The notes: generated by a model from the letters alone, not told the origin. A DNA stretch of 64,000 bases from Alphaproteobacteria bacterium (GCA_021775805.1 JAJFHD010000129.1:20264-84263); one strand, 5' to 3'. Counted from the first letter of the stretch, positions 29,628 through 39,716 are shown. Numbers and translations are program-made.

Positions 29628-30140
29628 ATGACGACAAGAAATATCCTCGATTGGCTGGCAACGATCGGCCTGGCGGGTCTTCTCGTGATCGTCATCCGGT
29701 ATCTGCCCCAGGAACAGGTCAAGGGCGGTGCGAGAGTCATCGACGGCGACAGTTTTCATCTCGACGGGAAAACCGTCCGGCTTTACGGCATCGATGCCCC
29801 GGAATGGCGCCAGACGTGCACCCGCACAGACGGCCGGCGCTGGACGTGCGGCAGGGCGGCCGCGGCGGAATTGCGGGCTCTCCTGGCCAACATAGAGGTG
29901 GCGTGCACGATCATCGATATGGATCGCTACCGCCGACATGTGGGGCGCTGCACGGCCAATCAGTTGAACGTCAACGACAAGATGGTCCGCTCCGGATACG
30001 CCCTGGCGCTGCGCAGCATCACTTATGCCTATGTCGGCGCCGAGCGGGAAGCTCGGCGAGCAAGGCGCGGGGTTTGGACCGGATCCATGACACCGCCCTG
30101 GACGTGGCGCAAAAACCGCAAGAACCGTAGTCGCCGGTAG
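29628..30140 (+). CDS. thermonuclease (SNase-like) family protein
   Basis: A 170-residue protein with an N-terminal hydrophobic anchor (LATIGLAGLLVIVIRYL) and one staphylococcal-nuclease-like domain. It shows RVIDGDSFHLDGKTVRLYGI followed by DAPEWRQTC (metal-binding Asp, catalytic Arg region), DRYRRHVGRC, and a late GVW motif. Two cysteine pairs may form disulfides, consistent with export. The tail is very basic (RKNRKNRSRR). Such proteins are widespread in Rhizobiales; nuclease activity is inferred from the fold. It is a single gene. Confidence 0.88.
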   Translation: MTTRNILDWLATIGLAGLLVIVIRYLPQEQVKGGARVIDGDSFHLDGKTVRLYGIDAPEWRQTCTRTDGRRWTCGRAAAAELRALLANIEVACTIIDMDRYRRHVGRCTANQLNVNDKMVRSGYALALRSITYAYVGAEREARRARRGVWTGSMTPPWTWRKNRKNRSRR

Positions 30141-30225
30141 AACGCACTCGCCGCGGCGGCAAAACCCACTCCAGAGGGCATCTGTGCAAATCCGGCGCGA
30201 TTCAACCGGTTATTGGCCGCTGCTT

Positions 30226-32967
30226 TCAACCCGCCCGTTCGATGGGCAGAGAAAAGGTGAACGTGGTCCCTTCTCCCAACACGCTTTCAACGTCAATCGT
30301 GCCGTTATGGGCTTCGACAATCTTCTTAACAATGGCAAGGCCCAACCCGGTACTCTTTTCGCCGGCTGTCGGCTTCGCACTAAGCTTTTCAAATGCGTGG
30401 AACACTCTGTCGATTTCGTCCGGAGATATGCCTTGTCCGTGGTCCTGAACCGCTATGCTGACCGCTGCGTTCTGACACCAAACCGAGGTGCTGATGACGG
30501 TATCAGGAGGGGAAAACTTGATGGCATTTGTGAGCAGGTTGTCGATCACCTGGCCAACGCGGTCATGGTCAAAATGCTGTCGGGGGACGTCGGCAATATC
30601 GGTTTTGATGTCTATGCCCTTGGCTTCAGCGCTAAACACGATCAATGCAATCCGCTGCTTCAGCAATTCCCCGAGATTTCCTTCGCTCCATGCAAGATCG
30701 AATTTTCCGCTCTCGATGGCTGAAACGTCCAGCAGATCGTTGAGGAGGCCCAGCATTTGGTCGCTGACCGAATTGATGGACGAAATGAGTTCCCTTTCCT
30801 TTTCCTGATCGAGGTCGAGTTCAATAATCAACTGACTCATTCCGCGGATGGCACTCAACGGGTTGCGTAAATCGTGCGCGGCCATGCCAAGGAACTTGTT
30901 CTTCAGCTCATCCAATTCCTGTAGTTCGGCGTTCGCGGTACGCAGGGCCGTTTCTGCATTTTTCAACTCGGTGACGTCGACGATAACGGTAATCGTGTAT
31001 CCGTTGGCCAAGGGTTTACGGATAATTTTCAAGTTTCGGCCGTCGATCGACCGGTCTTCAAAGCTCGATTCGGTGCCGGCGAAATAGGAAGCGATTCGCT
31101 CGGCGACTATTTCCTCTCGTGTCCCTTCTCCCAACAACAGTCCCCGATCGAACTCCGACTCGAATATCGATCGGATCGGCGTTCCGGCAACAGCCAGCCC
31201 GTCAGGATCGCCAAAGAACTCCTTATACATACTATTGACGACAACGAGATTCAGATCCTTGTCAACCACGGTTATGGAGCCCGGCATGTTTTCAAGAGTC
31301 ATGCGCAATTGCTCTTCTTTCTCGGCCAGGCGTTTTTCAGCTTCCTTGCGCTTGCTGATGTCATGATTGATTGTACCGAGGCCGATGTCGTTTCCATCGG
31401 AACCAATGACCGGGAACCGGGTGCTCACCACAGTCCGGGTCTCTCCGTCGGGGTAAAAGAGGTCAACCTCGCGCTGGGAAGCAGACTTGGCGGCGATGGT
31501 CTTCCTGTCCAAATCTTCGAATTCGGCCGCCTGTTCAGGATCGTAGATATCATGGCCGGTCTTGCCGATAACATCCTCCCGACGCACCTTCACCCATTCC
31601 TCGAAGCGCCGGTTTACAAAAAGAAACCGCAGGTCTGAGTCTTTGAGGCTAATGAACTCGGGCAAGTTGTCGGCCAATGCGTGGAGAATCTCCCGGTTTC
31701 TTGTCACTTCATCTTCGGCACGTTTGCGCCCGATGGCATTGTCTCTGAAAACCTCGAGCGTCCGGGCCATTTCAACCAGTTCATCATTGCCGCGCAGCAC
31801 AGGGATCTCCACGTCCAGTTTGCGCTGTGCCAACCGATGCATGACACTTGTCATGGCGACGATCGGGCGCGACAGGCCGGCCGCGAGCCATATGCCGAAA
31901 ATGGTAACAGTAACCGCGATTACGAGGCCCGAGATAATCAGGTAGTGACGGAGTTCATCCACCGGTGCAAATATTTCCGCAAGATCGATCTCTGCCAGAA
32001 GCGCCCACGCCTGACCCGCAAAGGCCACCGATGTGTAGGTAACAAGTACCTCGGTTCCGTTGGGGTCGGTAACGACCTGTGTTCCCGACATGCCCTCCAG
32101 AGCGCGGTTCACGATTTCCAGGGGCTTTTTGGTCCTGAGGATTTCCGACGTCGTTGCGAGACGCGGGTCATTGCGGACGAGCAGATCCTGGCCAACCAGG
32201 TATGCGCGCTCGGATCTGCCCATTCCGGCGGAAACCTGCATGATGCCGTTTATCCGCCGGATCGGTATCTGAACCGCAAGTACGCCTAGGAACTTTTCAG
32301 AACTGTCAAATACAGGAGTCGACAGGAAGCTGGCCGGTGCGCCGTGACTTGGCTCATAGGGCTTGAAATCGAAGAAGGCCAGAAAGCCGGGATATCGATT
32401 GGAGGCCGTAATACGGAACGCAACACCGAGGTCGGTGCTTCGCCAACGTCCCGTCGTCATGTTGGTTGCAAAATCGATCTCCTTGACCACCGTATACACC
32501 AGATTGCCGGTCCTATCGAAAAGGAAGAGGTCGTGGTAACCACGCTCTTCCAGGACCTGGCGGAACCAGGGGTGTTGGCGCCCATGGGCGACACTGTATT
32601 GTGAGCCGTCTCCAGCCTGGTCCAGGGCCTGCTTTTCGCCCGCGGGATGGGGATTTTCTTGGATGTACAGCTTCTGCAACGTTTCCTGCGGCACGCCTTC
32701 CAATCGGGTCCAGGCGTCAGTGAACTGACTCAATGCGTCCCGTACGGACCTGTCGGACGACAACAGCGACAAATCCTGTTGGACAGATTTGAAATATCGG
32801 CGAAGTGCGGATTTTCGGCTTTCCAGAATTTCTATGGAGTGGCGTTCGGCCGCCCCGCGCAATTGCGTCTTTGATATCTGATACGCGACAACCCCGGTCA
32901 CAACGGAAGCGGCCAACGCCGTCATGACGATCACCAAAGGGTATTTGACCGTAAGACGCATGAACAT
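30226..32967 (-). CDS. membrane sensor histidine kinase (Cache-HAMP-PAS-PAS-HisKA)
   Basis: About 913 residues. An N-terminal span (PLVIVMTALAASVVTGVVAY) is followed by a periplasmic Cache-type sensor to about 330, which begins with a helical SRKSALRRYFKSVQQDLSLL segment as in chemoreceptors. A second span (HYLIISGLVIAVTVTIFGIWL) and a HAMP domain follow. Two PAS domains (near 425-545 and 560-670) precede the H box MAAHDLRNPLSAIRGMS (His about 697) and an ATPase with GLGLAIVKKIVE. ATG 32967 has GGGAGCGGG just upstream; 32982 and 32961 are alternatives. It is divergent from, and probably partnered with, the receiver-metallo-hydrolase gene at 33249. Confidence 0.9.
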   Translation of the reverse strand: MFMRLTVKYPLVIVMTALAASVVTGVVAYQISKTQLRGAAERHSIEILESRKSALRRYFKSVQQDLSLLSSDRSVRDALSQFTDAWTRLEGVPQETLQKLYIQENPHPAGEKQALDQAGDGSQYSVAHGRQHPWFRQVLEERGYHDLFLFDRTGNLVYTVVKEIDFATNMTTGRWRSTDLGVAFRITASNRYPGFLAFFDFKPYEPSHGAPASFLSTPVFDSSEKFLGVLAVQIPIRRINGIMQVSAGMGRSERAYLVGQDLLVRNDPRLATTSEILRTKKPLEIVNRALEGMSGTQVVTDPNGTEVLVTYTSVAFAGQAWALLAEIDLAEIFAPVDELRHYLIISGLVIAVTVTIFGIWLAAGLSRPIVAMTSVMHRLAQRKLDVEIPVLRGNDELVEMARTLEVFRDNAIGRKRAEDEVTRNREILHALADNLPEFISLKDSDLRFLFVNRRFEEWVKVRREDVIGKTGHDIYDPEQAAEFEDLDRKTIAAKSASQREVDLFYPDGETRTVVSTRFPVIGSDGNDIGLGTINHDISKRKEAEKRLAEKEEQLRMTLENMPGSITVVDKDLNLVVVNSMYKEFFGDPDGLAVAGTPIRSIFESEFDRGLLLGEGTREEIVAERIASYFAGTESSFEDRSIDGRNLKIIRKPLANGYTITVIVDVTELKNAETALRTANAELQELDELKNKFLGMAAHDLRNPLSAIRGMSQLIIELDLDQEKERELISSINSVSDQMLGLLNDLLDVSAIESGKFDLAWSEGNLGELLKQRIALIVFSAEAKGIDIKTDIADVPRQHFDHDRVGQVIDNLLTNAIKFSPPDTVISTSVWCQNAAVSIAVQDHGQGISPDEIDRVFHAFEKLSAKPTAGEKSTGLGLAIVKKIVEAHNGTIDVESVLGEGTTFTFSLPIERAG

Positions 32968-33248
32968 CCCGCTCCCAAGCATTCAATTGGAACCCAGCAA
33001 AATTTCACTGCGGTTTGCGACTGGGAGATGATCGGCCCCCACCGGGTGGTCCCGACATGAATGTTAGTGCATGGCCGGCCTTTGGTCCATTTTGAAGGCA
33101 GATTCGGGCTCAGACGGATCTGACGTCGATTGCAGCGCTCCCGTTGCCCCGCCGGCAACGGGGCTCCGACACGATTGATGCGTTGCGACATTTGATCTAA
33201 CGTCAATGCAATGACGAGAATCGACACATAAGTTGAACAGGATAAAAT

Positions 33249-34478
33249 GTGGAGAATCCGAAGCGGGTTTTTATTGTTGACGATTACGCATCGATAGCCG
33301 TCGTTGCAAAGACGCTGTTGGAGAACGCGGGACACGAGGCGACGATCTTCACGTCGAGCACTGAAGCTTTGTCCGAAATCCTCTCCCAAAAGCCTGATTG
33401 TGTCCTGCTCGATATCATGATGCCCGGAATGGATGGATTGGAGCTTTGCCGGCAGATTCGCAAAGTCCTTAGCCCCTCGGAACTCAAGATCATCATCTGT
33501 TCGAGCAAATCATTTGATTACGACCGGGTTCAGGCTCAGGAAGCCGGCGCGGACGGGTACATCCAAAAACCCATTGAACACGAGACCTTCATCGACCAGA
33601 TCAACGCCGTGACCTCTGATGATGTGACTGTGCGCTTTTGGGGCGCGCGCGGTACCTTGCCCAGGCCGGGTAGAGATACCAACAAATACGGCGGCAATAC
33701 CATGTGCGTGACAATGAGCTTTCCCCAGGGCCAGTTTTTCATATTCGACGCCGGCTCAGGTCTGAAGTACCTGGGCGATGATCTCCTTGCCCAGGGACGA
33801 AAGCGCATCACGGGGAGATTGTTTATCTCGCATCCGCACTGGGATCACATCAGCACCATCCCGTTCTTTGCGCCGCTATACGTTCCGGGAAACGAATTCC
33901 AGATCATTGGAGTCGCACAAGGCGGTACATCAATCAGTGATCAGGTGAAGGCGCAAATGGGCGGGATCTATTTTCCGATCACCATTCGCGAATTCGGCGC
34001 GCATGTCCATTTCCTCGACCTGCACGAGGGCACCTATGAAGTGGATCGAATTGAAGTGCAGACGATGCTGCTGTCTCACCCCGGCAACTGCCTCGGGTAT
34101 CGTGTCAACTACGGTGGCCGCTCGATCTGTTACGTCACCGACAACGAGCTGTTTTTCGCCGACTCGGAATTCTACTCCGAGGAGTATGAAAATCGATTGA
34201 CCGCGTTTGTGGACGGCGCCGATGTGCTGATAACGGACGCGACCTATCTGGACGAAGAGTATCCGGGCAAAGTCGGCTGGGGGCATTCCTGCGTCAGCCA
34301 AGTTGTAGAGCTGGCCCTCGGCGCACAGGTCAAATCTCTTTATCTGGTTCATCACGATCCCAGTCAGAACGACGATGCGATCGGGCGAAAGGTCGATTTT
34401 GCGAGAGACCTGATCAGCGAGCGTGGATCCTCGTTGAGTTGCATGGCTCCTCTGGAGGGTCAATCAGTCGTGGTCTGA
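33249..34478 (+). CDS. receiver domain fused to a metallo-beta-lactamase-fold hydrolase
   Basis: A 409-residue two-domain protein. Residues 1-120 are a phosphoreceiver (acidic pocket Asp11-Asp12, phosphoacceptor Asp55 in LLDIMMPG, Lys107 in QKP). Residues from about 127 form a metallo-beta-lactamase domain with VRFWGARGTLP, the metal motif SHPHWDH near 195, SHPGNC, a metal Asp in YVTDNELFF and a final LVHHDP. All receiver and metal ligands are intact, so the response output is likely a hydrolase, with RNase-Z or phosphodiesterase-like chemistry as options. The start is GTG with AGGA upstream. It is divergently paired with the histidine kinase. Confidence 0.88.
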   Translation: MENPKRVFIVDDYASIAVVAKTLLENAGHEATIFTSSTEALSEILSQKPDCVLLDIMMPGMDGLELCRQIRKVLSPSELKIIICSSKSFDYDRVQAQEAGADGYIQKPIEHETFIDQINAVTSDDVTVRFWGARGTLPRPGRDTNKYGGNTMCVTMSFPQGQFFIFDAGSGLKYLGDDLLAQGRKRITGRLFISHPHWDHISTIPFFAPLYVPGNEFQIIGVAQGGTSISDQVKAQMGGIYFPITIREFGAHVHFLDLHEGTYEVDRIEVQTMLLSHPGNCLGYRVNYGGRSICYVTDNELFFADSEFYSEEYENRLTAFVDGADVLITDATYLDEEYPGKVGWGHSCVSQVVELALGAQVKSLYLVHHDPSQNDDAIGRKVDFARDLISERGSSLSCMAPLEGQSVVV

Positions 34479-34562
34479 GCGATAACGCTCGTTTAGGCGC
34501 CGCGCACCTCCGGAAGATTCTCAAGCTTCCGGCAACAACCCGGTTTTCTGAAATCCAACAGA

Positions 34563-34787
34563 TCAAAGGGAGGTTTGGGTCGGCGTCCAACGCCTGCCCC
34601 AGCGGACCTTTGACCAAGCCATTTCGTGCATGAAGTAACTTATGAATCCGACCACCGCGGATGCGATCGCGATCCCGCCGCTTGCGGAGATCGAATTCGT
34701 GAAAAGATATCCTATGAGCATCATCACCAAGAGGCCCGTAGTCTGCCAGGTGACGGATTTGATGATCAATCTGGTGGTGGAATCCAT
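34563..34787 (-). CDS. DUF2061 membrane protein
   Basis: A 74-residue inner-membrane protein. It has the DUF2061 pattern TTRLIIKSVTWQTTGLLVMM, a second hydrophobic segment GIAIASAVVGFISYFMHEMA, and a W-x-x-x-RWG end. ATG 34787 follows GAGGA by 5 nt and is chosen over the start at 34859. In some proteobacteria related proteins neighbour sulfur-assimilation genes; none is here. Function unknown. Confidence 0.85.
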   Translation of the reverse strand: MDSTTRLIIKSVTWQTTGLLVMMLIGYLFTNSISASGGIAIASAVVGFISYFMHEMAWSKVRWGRRWTPTQTSL

Positions 34788-34911
34788 TGTGTCCTCATCA
34801 TTGGTGATCTCAGCGCCCGTATTTCCTATCCAGGAAATTGATGATTGAACATTATGCATTTGTGCTGCATTAACTCCCTTTTGCAGATTTTATTCAACAA
34901 CGGTGATTTTT

Positions 34912-35754
34912 ATGGATAAACGAGATAGAGCCAGGGTATTCAGACAACGGCTCGCCGCAGCTATGGAACGGCAGAAATTCTCGCGAAGCAGACTTGCCCG
35001 GGAGACAAGGGTCGATCGCTCGACGATTGGCCTGCTGCTCAGGGACGAGACCCCGCGCCTGCCGAACGCCCAGTTGGCTGCCGACGTGGCCTCAGTGTTA
35101 GGCGTCAGCACGGATTGGCTGTTGGGCCTGACGAACAGACCCGAACGCCCCGGCGACATCATTGCCGCCGCCATGGCTCTCAGTCCTGCGGAACGCAGTT
35201 CGGCTGACTCACAGCTTATGGAATGGCACCGGGAGGCGGCTGGATACAAAGTTCGCCACGTCCCCGCAACCCTGCCGGACATTCTGAAATCGGAGAAAAT
35301 GCTGGACTGGGAGTATTCCTCGTCGCGCGATCGGGCTTCCGCCCAGGCAATCGTTGCTATGCAGGAACAACGGTCGTGGCTGAAATCCGGGGTTTCGGAC
35401 TATGAGATTGCTCTGCCGCTCCATGAGTTGAGAGCCTGCGCAGAGGGCACGGCCTACTATGAAGGGCTCGACCAGGACATCCGATACGAGCAGCTGGAAC
35501 TCATTGCCGACTTCTGCCGCGAGATGTTTCCCAGACTGCGCCTGTTTCTGTTCGACGCCCACCGGATCTTCAGTGCGCCGATCACGGTTTTCGGTCCCAA
35601 TTTGGCGGTTATCTACGTCGGGCAGTTTTATCTGGCGTTCCGGGAAGGGCAGCGCGTGCGCTCCCTGACCGATCATTTTGACTGGCTGGTACGGGAGGCG
35701 ACCGTGGATGCCCGAGATGTTGCCGGCCATATTCTGTCGCTGACGGAGAAATAG
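34912..35754 (+). CDS. XRE-family transcriptional regulator with large C-terminal domain
   Basis: About 280 residues. The N-terminal helix-turn-helix (FRQRLAAAMERQKFSRSRLA, then RVDRSTIGLLLRDE and a VLGVSTDWLLGL end) spans about 10-75 and is a normal Cro/CI fold. The remaining 200 residues have no motif I recognise. They include LELIADFCREMFPRLRLFLF and VIYVGQFYLAFREGQ and may sense a ligand. It resembles uncharacterised rhizobial XRE regulators. A GTG at 34903 is the alternative start. No target operon is evident. Confidence 0.8.
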   Translation: MDKRDRARVFRQRLAAAMERQKFSRSRLARETRVDRSTIGLLLRDETPRLPNAQLAADVASVLGVSTDWLLGLTNRPERPGDIIAAAMALSPAERSSADSQLMEWHREAAGYKVRHVPATLPDILKSEKMLDWEYSSSRDRASAQAIVAMQEQRSWLKSGVSDYEIALPLHELRACAEGTAYYEGLDQDIRYEQLELIADFCREMFPRLRLFLFDAHRIFSAPITVFGPNLAVIYVGQFYLAFREGQRVRSLTDHFDWLVREATVDARDVAGHILSLTEK

Positions 35755-35838
35755 TCAGCGTCGCCGCTGCCCGGACACCAGGGCCGTCGTCGTGGAACGG
35801 TTCAGTGTGATCGGATGATGCCTGGCGATCCGAAGTCA

Positions 35839-38055
35839 CTATTTCGTCAGCGCCACATAGGCGCCATCCCAATCTTCCGGAGGCGGTGTCTGTTTGTAGA
35901 TGATGATCCGCTCTTCGTAGATTTCATAAAGTCCGGTCAGGACGTCTTCTCCGTATGCTCGGCAAGTCACCAGTTCGTTCTGGGCATCGTCCCAGCGCCG
36001 TTCACGATAGGCAGCCAGCATAGCCTCATGATGCCGGGTGAATTTCTGAAATTCGGAGCTGGCGGCCTTTTCTGCAACTCCGACGATCGTAAAGACCCGG
36101 ACGGCCTGTTCCTTGCCCTTGACGTTGACCAGGTCCAGTTCAACGAACGCAAAATCCGTCATCGTTCCTTTGGTGGACTCGTTGACAACCACCGTAACGC
36201 CATACGCCAGGCTCTGGCCTTCGAGCCGGGAGGCAACGTTCACGTTGTCGCCGATGACGGAATAGTCAAAGCGCTGCTCCGACCCCATGTTGCCGACGCA
36301 ACACTCCCCGGTACTGACACCGATGCCCACCCTGATGGGAATGTGCTCCCGGCCACTTTCGTCGGCTTCACGTCTGAACGTTGCGTTGAGGTCCTTTAGT
36401 GCCGCCATCATGTGGATGGCCGCTCTGCAGGCATTCCGGGCATGATCGGGATCGTCCAGCGGTGCGTTCCAGAACGCCATGATGCAGTCGCCCATATATT
36501 TGTCGATCGTTCCCTGTTCGCGCAGGATGATGTCTGTCATCGGCGTCAGGAAACGATTGACGAGACCGGTCAGCTCGGTCGGCTCAAGTCCCTCAGACAG
36601 TTTGGTGAACTCCCTGATATCGCAGAACATTATTGTCATTTCACGGTTCTCGCCGCCGAGGACGAGCTGCCCTGGATTGTCGGCAAGCCTCGCCACGAGA
36701 TCGGGCGACATGTAGCGGCTGAAGGCGCTTCTGACCTGGCGGCGTTCGGACTCCGAGCGCAGATAGACCGAAAGCGTGCCGAAAGTGTAGATGGTTGCTG
36801 CGACCAGGGAGGGATAAAGCGGGTCAAGCAGCAGTCGATGATTGGTGAACAGATACCAGGATGCGAACATGATCGACCCGATGGCGGCCATTCCCAGAGC
36901 GGCACTCCATTCGGCGCCAACCCATAAAATGAGCAACGCCAGAAGAATACCGACCAGAACCATGTAGGTGAGTTCCAGTGCCAGAGCATAATCGGGCCTG
37001 ATCAAAAATTCACCGGACATGATCTGCTCGAGCGCCTGGGCATGAATCTCCACACCTGGCACCGATGTATCGAGCGGTGTCGTCCGCAGGTCAAACAAGC
37101 CAGCCGCACTGGTGCCAACTACGATGATCCGCCCGGCAACTTCAGTCGGGTCGATCGAATTCGTCAGGATTTTCCAAACCGGCAGAAAGCGCCTGGGTTC
37201 ATGCTTGGTGAACTTGAGCCAGATCTGCCCTTCGCCGTCGGTCGGCACAACCACGCTGCCGATCTTAAGGGAGACCAGGCCCGTCTTCTCGCCATAGGCC
37301 TGTTCGCCGCTGGCGTTTGACGACTTGACGATGTAGGTGCTGGCCTGCTGGGCGACGCGAAGGGCGTCCACCGACAGGGAGGGAAACAGTTTGTCGCCGA
37401 CTCGGAAGAGTAGCGGCACCCTGCGGATGGTCTGGTCGATATCGGGCGTCCAGTTCAGCGAACCCATGCCGATCGCCGCCTTCTCGAACGCCGCCAGGTT
37501 TCGCACACTGCCTTCGAACGCCGGTACAAATTCACGCGGATCGTCACCAGCATGAGCAAAGGCCGCCTTATCGGCAGGCATTCCCGATTGCTTCTGATTG
37601 TTCAGAACGAGGCCGATGACCACCGGCGCGTTGGCAACCGACTCGGCGAGAATCTTGTCGTATGACGGCAAAGTCTTGGCGACGTCGATCAACTTCTGGG
37701 CTTCAGCCGTTGCCGGCAGATACTTCAAGGCGTTTTCCGGCGACGTGCGGTCGGGCTCGGAAAAGACCACGTCGAAGGCAACCACCACCGCGCCCATCGC
37801 GGTTAATTGCTCGACAAGCTGGGCAATGACCGTCCGCGACCAGGGCCACTGGCCAATCTTGGCAATCGAATCCTCGTCAATGTCGGCGATCCGCACAGGT
37901 GTGTCAGGATTGTAGATCCTGGGGTCGGTGCGCTGGAACATGTCGAAGACGAGCGCCCGCAATTGCGCGACCGGCGCCGGATCGGCGGCGCGCAGGACGA
38001 CTGCACAGAACAGAATCGACAGCATGCCGAGAATGTAGGGAACGCTCTTCTTCAT
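35839..38055 (-). CDS. CHASE2-domain adenylate cyclase
   Basis: Membrane cyclase of 738 residues. After an N-terminal span comes a periplasmic CHASE2 domain (about 30-335; DIDEDSIAKIGQWPWSRTVI, VVAFDVVFSEPDR). Three closely spaced membrane segments follow (about 340-420), then a class III cyclase domain (about 460-640). The catalytic set is complete: metal Asp in FCDIREFT and GDCIMAFW, the adenine-specifying Lys in DKYMGD, Asp in FDYSVIG, and Asn/Arg in DNVNVASRLEG, so cAMP is the predicted product. It is last in the minus-strand operon with three FecR proteins and a TPR barrel, suggesting that periplasmic events set cAMP output. Confidence 0.92.
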   Translation of the reverse strand: MKKSVPYILGMLSILFCAVVLRAADPAPVAQLRALVFDMFQRTDPRIYNPDTPVRIADIDEDSIAKIGQWPWSRTVIAQLVEQLTAMGAVVVAFDVVFSEPDRTSPENALKYLPATAEAQKLIDVAKTLPSYDKILAESVANAPVVIGLVLNNQKQSGMPADKAAFAHAGDDPREFVPAFEGSVRNLAAFEKAAIGMGSLNWTPDIDQTIRRVPLLFRVGDKLFPSLSVDALRVAQQASTYIVKSSNASGEQAYGEKTGLVSLKIGSVVVPTDGEGQIWLKFTKHEPRRFLPVWKILTNSIDPTEVAGRIIVVGTSAAGLFDLRTTPLDTSVPGVEIHAQALEQIMSGEFLIRPDYALALELTYMVLVGILLALLILWVGAEWSAALGMAAIGSIMFASWYLFTNHRLLLDPLYPSLVAATIYTFGTLSVYLRSESERRQVRSAFSRYMSPDLVARLADNPGQLVLGGENREMTIMFCDIREFTKLSEGLEPTELTGLVNRFLTPMTDIILREQGTIDKYMGDCIMAFWNAPLDDPDHARNACRAAIHMMAALKDLNATFRREADESGREHIPIRVGIGVSTGECCVGNMGSEQRFDYSVIGDNVNVASRLEGQSLAYGVTVVVNESTKGTMTDFAFVELDLVNVKGKEQAVRVFTIVGVAEKAASSEFQKFTRHHEAMLAAYRERRWDDAQNELVTCRAYGEDVLTGLYEIYEERIIIYKQTPPPEDWDGAYVALTK

Positions 38056-38148
38056 CGCGGCAGGTTAGAACATGCAACCGCCACCGCCAACAACTCATTG
38101 ATTGCCGTTGACAATTACACCTTCGAGCGTGGGTATCAGTTCCGACTT

Positions 38149-38898
38149 CTAATCAACAATAATTGGTGATGGAGCCGCGGGTGGCGCTTCAAATCCGCCA
38201 TTGTCCAATGCATCGTTAAGATCCGACGGGTCAAGAGTGACCGGAAATTCGGAGAAGTTGTTGACCTGTTTGCGGCCGTATAACGGGAACGGCAGACCGC
38301 GCACTTCCCACCACAACTGACCGCCGGCCTGAACCGGGCCTTCGACGGTGCCGTCCGCCTTGACGAGGAGAACCTGACCCGGCGTCTTGACGGTTACGCA
38401 GGTTGCCGGGGTCGGGCACACTTCGACTTCCCCTTCGACCAGGACCAAAACCAGATCTCCTGCGGCCGTAATGAGCCAGTCGAAAATCGTGCCGCGAACG
38501 CCGATCAGGGCGACCGGCGTCCTGATCTTGTAGGACGCGGATTTGGCATTGCCGGTTACAAACCGGAATGCGCCTTTTGTCGTGTTGATGACAATGTCGC
38601 CGGTCCGTTTGTTTGGATTGTAGATGAACCGGTCAAGCTTCACGCGGGAACCCGGGCCTACTGTCAGGGCGGTCTCGTCCTTGAACAGGAGTTGCGCCGA
38701 ACTCGATACGCCGGTCCTGATTACCTGATTCTGGAAAACCCCGTCTCCAGCCCGGAGCGGTCGGCTGCCTCCTCCCGACGAGCCGGTCACCTTGTTGGAA
38801 ACCGCGGCGGTGACGCCAATCTTCAATGCAGATTGGCCGATACCGGCCGACGCCAGAACCACAACTGCGAAGACAGTCAAAAATGTGGGGCGCAGCAT
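38149..38898 (-). CDS. secreted FecR-domain protein, third paralogue
   Basis: A 249-residue protein with a Sec signal peptide and one FecR domain (QLLFKDETALTVGPGSRVKL, GAFRFVTGNAKSASYKIRTP, VALIGVRGTIFDW). There is no membrane span beyond the signal and no cytoplasmic anti-sigma helix, unlike classical FecR. A pair of Cys (CPTPATC) is shared with the first paralogue. The C-terminal motif PLYGRKQVNNFSEFPVTLDP is common to all three. ATG 38898 follows GAGAGG by 7 nt. It lies 93 bp before the cyclase gene. Confidence 0.88.
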   Translation of the reverse strand: MLRPTFLTVFAVVVLASAGIGQSALKIGVTAAVSNKVTGSSGGGSRPLRAGDGVFQNQVIRTGVSSSAQLLFKDETALTVGPGSRVKLDRFIYNPNKRTGDIVINTTKGAFRFVTGNAKSASYKIRTPVALIGVRGTIFDWLITAAGDLVLVLVEGEVEVCPTPATCVTVKTPGQVLLVKADGTVEGPVQAGGQLWWEVRGLPFPLYGRKQVNNFSEFPVTLDPSDLNDALDNGGFEAPPAAPSPIIVD

Positions 38899-38960
38899 GG
38901 GGCACCTCTCGTTTTTCTTCAATGCGACTCAGCCATTCCCGTCGCTGAAGAGTAACAGCC

Positions 38961-39716
38961 TTACGGAATGGATTTTATGATAACGCCGCCCGGGCTGGAT
39001 GGCCCGCCAGGGTCGGGGGCACCGCCAACGCCGACACCGTTGTCGAGATCCTGCGGATCGACCGGCAGATCGGAAAAATTGTTGATCGTGTTGCGTCCAA
39101 ACAGTGGATAGGGGACGCCGACCGCTATATTCCACAACGCGCCACTCCAGGCGGCCGGACCGAGGAACGATCCGTCGGCCCGAACGATGACATAGTCGCC
39201 TGCCCGGTTCAGGCGGACGGTTTTGCCAGCTCGGGTTATGACATCGACGCCACCTTCAACCAAAATCACGATGAGCGCCTTTTTGGTCAGAAAGCCATCA
39301 AATATGGTTCCACGCACACCGATCGAGGCGAATGGCGTTCTGATCTTGTAGGACCTCGACTTTGCGTTTCCGGTGACAAAACGGAAGGCCCCCTTGGTCG
39401 CACTGAAAACGATGTTTCCGACTTTCTTGTTCGGATTGTAAACGAACTTATCCAACTTGACCCGGGAGACAGGGCCAACCGTCAACGATGTTTCGTCGGC
39501 AAACAAGAGTTGCGCCGTGCTCGACTTTTTTGTCCGGATAACCTGGTTCTGGAATATGCCGTCGCCGGTACGCAGCCGTTTGGCCGCGCCACCCACGGCG
39601 CCGGTGACCTGATTGGTCGTGGCCGCCGTCACACCGATGCGCGACGCGGATTGGGCGGCACCGGCCATGGCTAATACAGCGATGGACAACCCGACAATCG
39701 AGGCTTTGTAAAACAT
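38961..39716 (-). CDS. secreted FecR-domain protein, second paralogue
   Basis: A 251-residue protein with a signal peptide ending near GAAQSA and a FecR domain like its neighbours (LLFADETSLTVGPVSRVKL, FASIGVRGTIFDG). It is the most divergent of the three: the CPTP...C pair is replaced by ITRAGKTV, and the tail is Gly/Pro-rich (GGAPDPGGPSSPGG). It keeps the common PLFGRNTINNFSDLPV motif. ATG 39716 has AAGGAG upstream; an in-frame start at 39758 would precede the signal peptide. Same operon as the other FecR genes. Confidence 0.88.
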   Translation of the reverse strand: MFYKASIVGLSIAVLAMAGAAQSASRIGVTAATTNQVTGAVGGAAKRLRTGDGIFQNQVIRTKKSSTAQLLFADETSLTVGPVSRVKLDKFVYNPNKKVGNIVFSATKGAFRFVTGNAKSRSYKIRTPFASIGVRGTIFDGFLTKKALIVILVEGGVDVITRAGKTVRLNRAGDYVIVRADGSFLGPAAWSGALWNIAVGVPYPLFGRNTINNFSDLPVDPQDLDNGVGVGGAPDPGGPSSPGGVIIKSIP

